This document shows positions 5,118 through 5,548 of a DNA stretch of 5,548 nt, piece after piece. The notes under the pieces are model-generated. The model saw nothing but the letters and a program-made list of their open reading frames with translations, did not search any database and had not been told where the DNA came from. The translations under genes and the position numbers were made by a program. This stretch comes from Phycisphaerae bacterium (GTDB lineage Bacteria > Planctomycetota > Phycisphaerae > Sedimentisphaerales > SG8-4), in the NCBI GenBank assembly GCA_030614945.1, contig JAUXAH010000143.1, forward strand, positions 1 to 5,548. Reading direction: 5' to 3'. How positions within the stretch are numbered: the stretch's first letter is position 1; every line of letters begins with the position of its first letter.

Positions 5118-5503
5118 GCGGCCTTCTTTGTGAGTGAGGAAGTAAGGAAAAAACATCGCCGATTCGCCGGGGTACAAGGTGCTGCGCATTCACCGCAGTC
5201 CCGGTTGGATTGCGGGGCGTAGCACCGCAACCAAGCCGGGTTTGCCCCGGCGAACCTCTTGGCGAGTACTCTCGTCGGTGATTTTTTAGGCGGTACTTCC
5301 GCCGGTCCTGTATGACGAACGAACATCTTCGAGGCCGCATAAAATAGTCTTAGGCGGCGGTGCCAGGGTGCCAAAGATATGTTCATCTACAAGAATCAAG
5401 CCGAAGAAGTGAGCGGAGTGTTCTGAATTTAGCCGCCGCTTTCGAATGTTTGTATTTTTTTGGCGCGCAAACCCAAGCTTGCGGGCCACTTTTTGCGGCG
5501 GCT

Positions 5504-5535
5504 GGGGGGGGCTCGGGGGGGGGCGTCCCCCCCCC
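5504..5535 (+). other. Poly-G/poly-C hairpin of R2
   Basis: Eight G (5504-5511), CTC, nine G (5515-5523), CGT, nine C (5527-5535). It differs from R1 only in the first base of the spacer between the G runs. Confidence 0.8.
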
Positions 5536-5548
5536 GCCGCGCGAGAGC

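Larger units (their letters stand above)
4882..5548 (+). repeat. Structured direct repeat R2 (candidate large non-coding RNA or replication element)
   Basis: This is the second copy of the R element, running to the end of the window and lying 5' of the rep operon. Counterparts of the R1 folds: CGGCACC-GTCA-GGTGCCG (4992-5009); CTCGCCG-TCCT-CGGCGAG (5036-5053); twin hairpins (5060-5083, 5094-5117); a long arm made of AAAAAACATCGCCGA/TCGGTGATTTTTT (5148-5162/5275-5287), TTCGCCGGGG/CCCCGGCGAA (5163-5172/5245-5254), GGTGCTGCGC/GCGTAGCACC (5178-5187/5217-5226) and CCGCA/TGCGG (5193-5197/5211-5215); a further hairpin GGCGG-TACTT-CCGCC (5289-5303); the conserved linker (5379-5404); AGCCGCCGC/GCGGCGGCT (5431-5439/5495-5503); and the G9/C9 hairpin (5515-5535). 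The arm shares almost no sequence with that of R1 but has the same place and size. Whether the element extends past the window cannot be seen. Confidence 0.8.

Noticed and set aside
5014..5386. Overlapping minus-strand ORFs of 108 and 97 residues in R2
   Set aside because: They run through stems of the long arm, have Arg/Pro/Ala-rich GC-driven composition, and have no intact counterpart in R1.

Overview
This window looks like most or all of a small prokaryotic mobile replicon that combines a plasmid-type rolling-circle replication gene with a short phage-like gene module. All credible protein genes lie on the minus strand in two compact operons. The operon with positions 4544 to about 3091 carries a Rep_1-type HUH replication initiator and two small unknown genes. 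The operon with positions 2022 to 266 carries a 54-residue zinc-finger/basic peptide, a 40-residue amphipathic peptide, a 232-residue protein of a type I associate with phages and prophages, and a 242-residue beta-rich protein with a tail-spike-like C-terminus. Shine-Dalgarno sequences are clear in front of three genes, which points to a bacterial host. The host phylum cannot be fixed from the sequence. No terminase, integrase, partition, resistance or recognisable major capsid gene is present.

The most unusual content is non-coding. A roughly 600-670 base element occurs twice in direct orientation (R1, 2061-2664; R2, 4882-5548), each copy lying 5' of one minus-strand operon. The two copies are nearly identical at several blocks and strongly diverged between them, yet the diverged parts keep the same series of hairpins with compensatory changes: a GTCA-loop hairpin, a 7-bp hairpin, a pair of twin hairpins, a long branched arm, a conserved linker, a 9-bp GC stem and a G9/C9 hairpin. 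The non-Watson-Crick pairs I found are G-T on the plus strand, which fits an RNA (or single-stranded DNA) of plus polarity, antisense to the genes. A second, smaller structured motif also occurs twice (A, 43-179; B, 4692-4827), again with covarying stems.

Layout from left to right: motif A and a strong hairpin after the structural operon (1-265); structural operon on the minus strand (266-2022); R1 (2061-2664); three 33-34 base tandem repeats (2713-2812); a G/T-rich stretch that is C-rich and G-poor in the minus transcript (about 2815-3090); rep operon on the minus strand (3091-4544); rep leader with motif B (4545-4830); R2 (4882-5548). The window ends inside the near-identical tail of R2. 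This fits either an assembly break in a repeat or linearisation of a circle. Recombination or Rep action between R1 and R2 would give one circle of about 2.9 kb carrying rep and, if the molecule is circular, another of about 2.7 kb carrying the phage-like genes. All assignments are from reading the sequence; no database search was possible.
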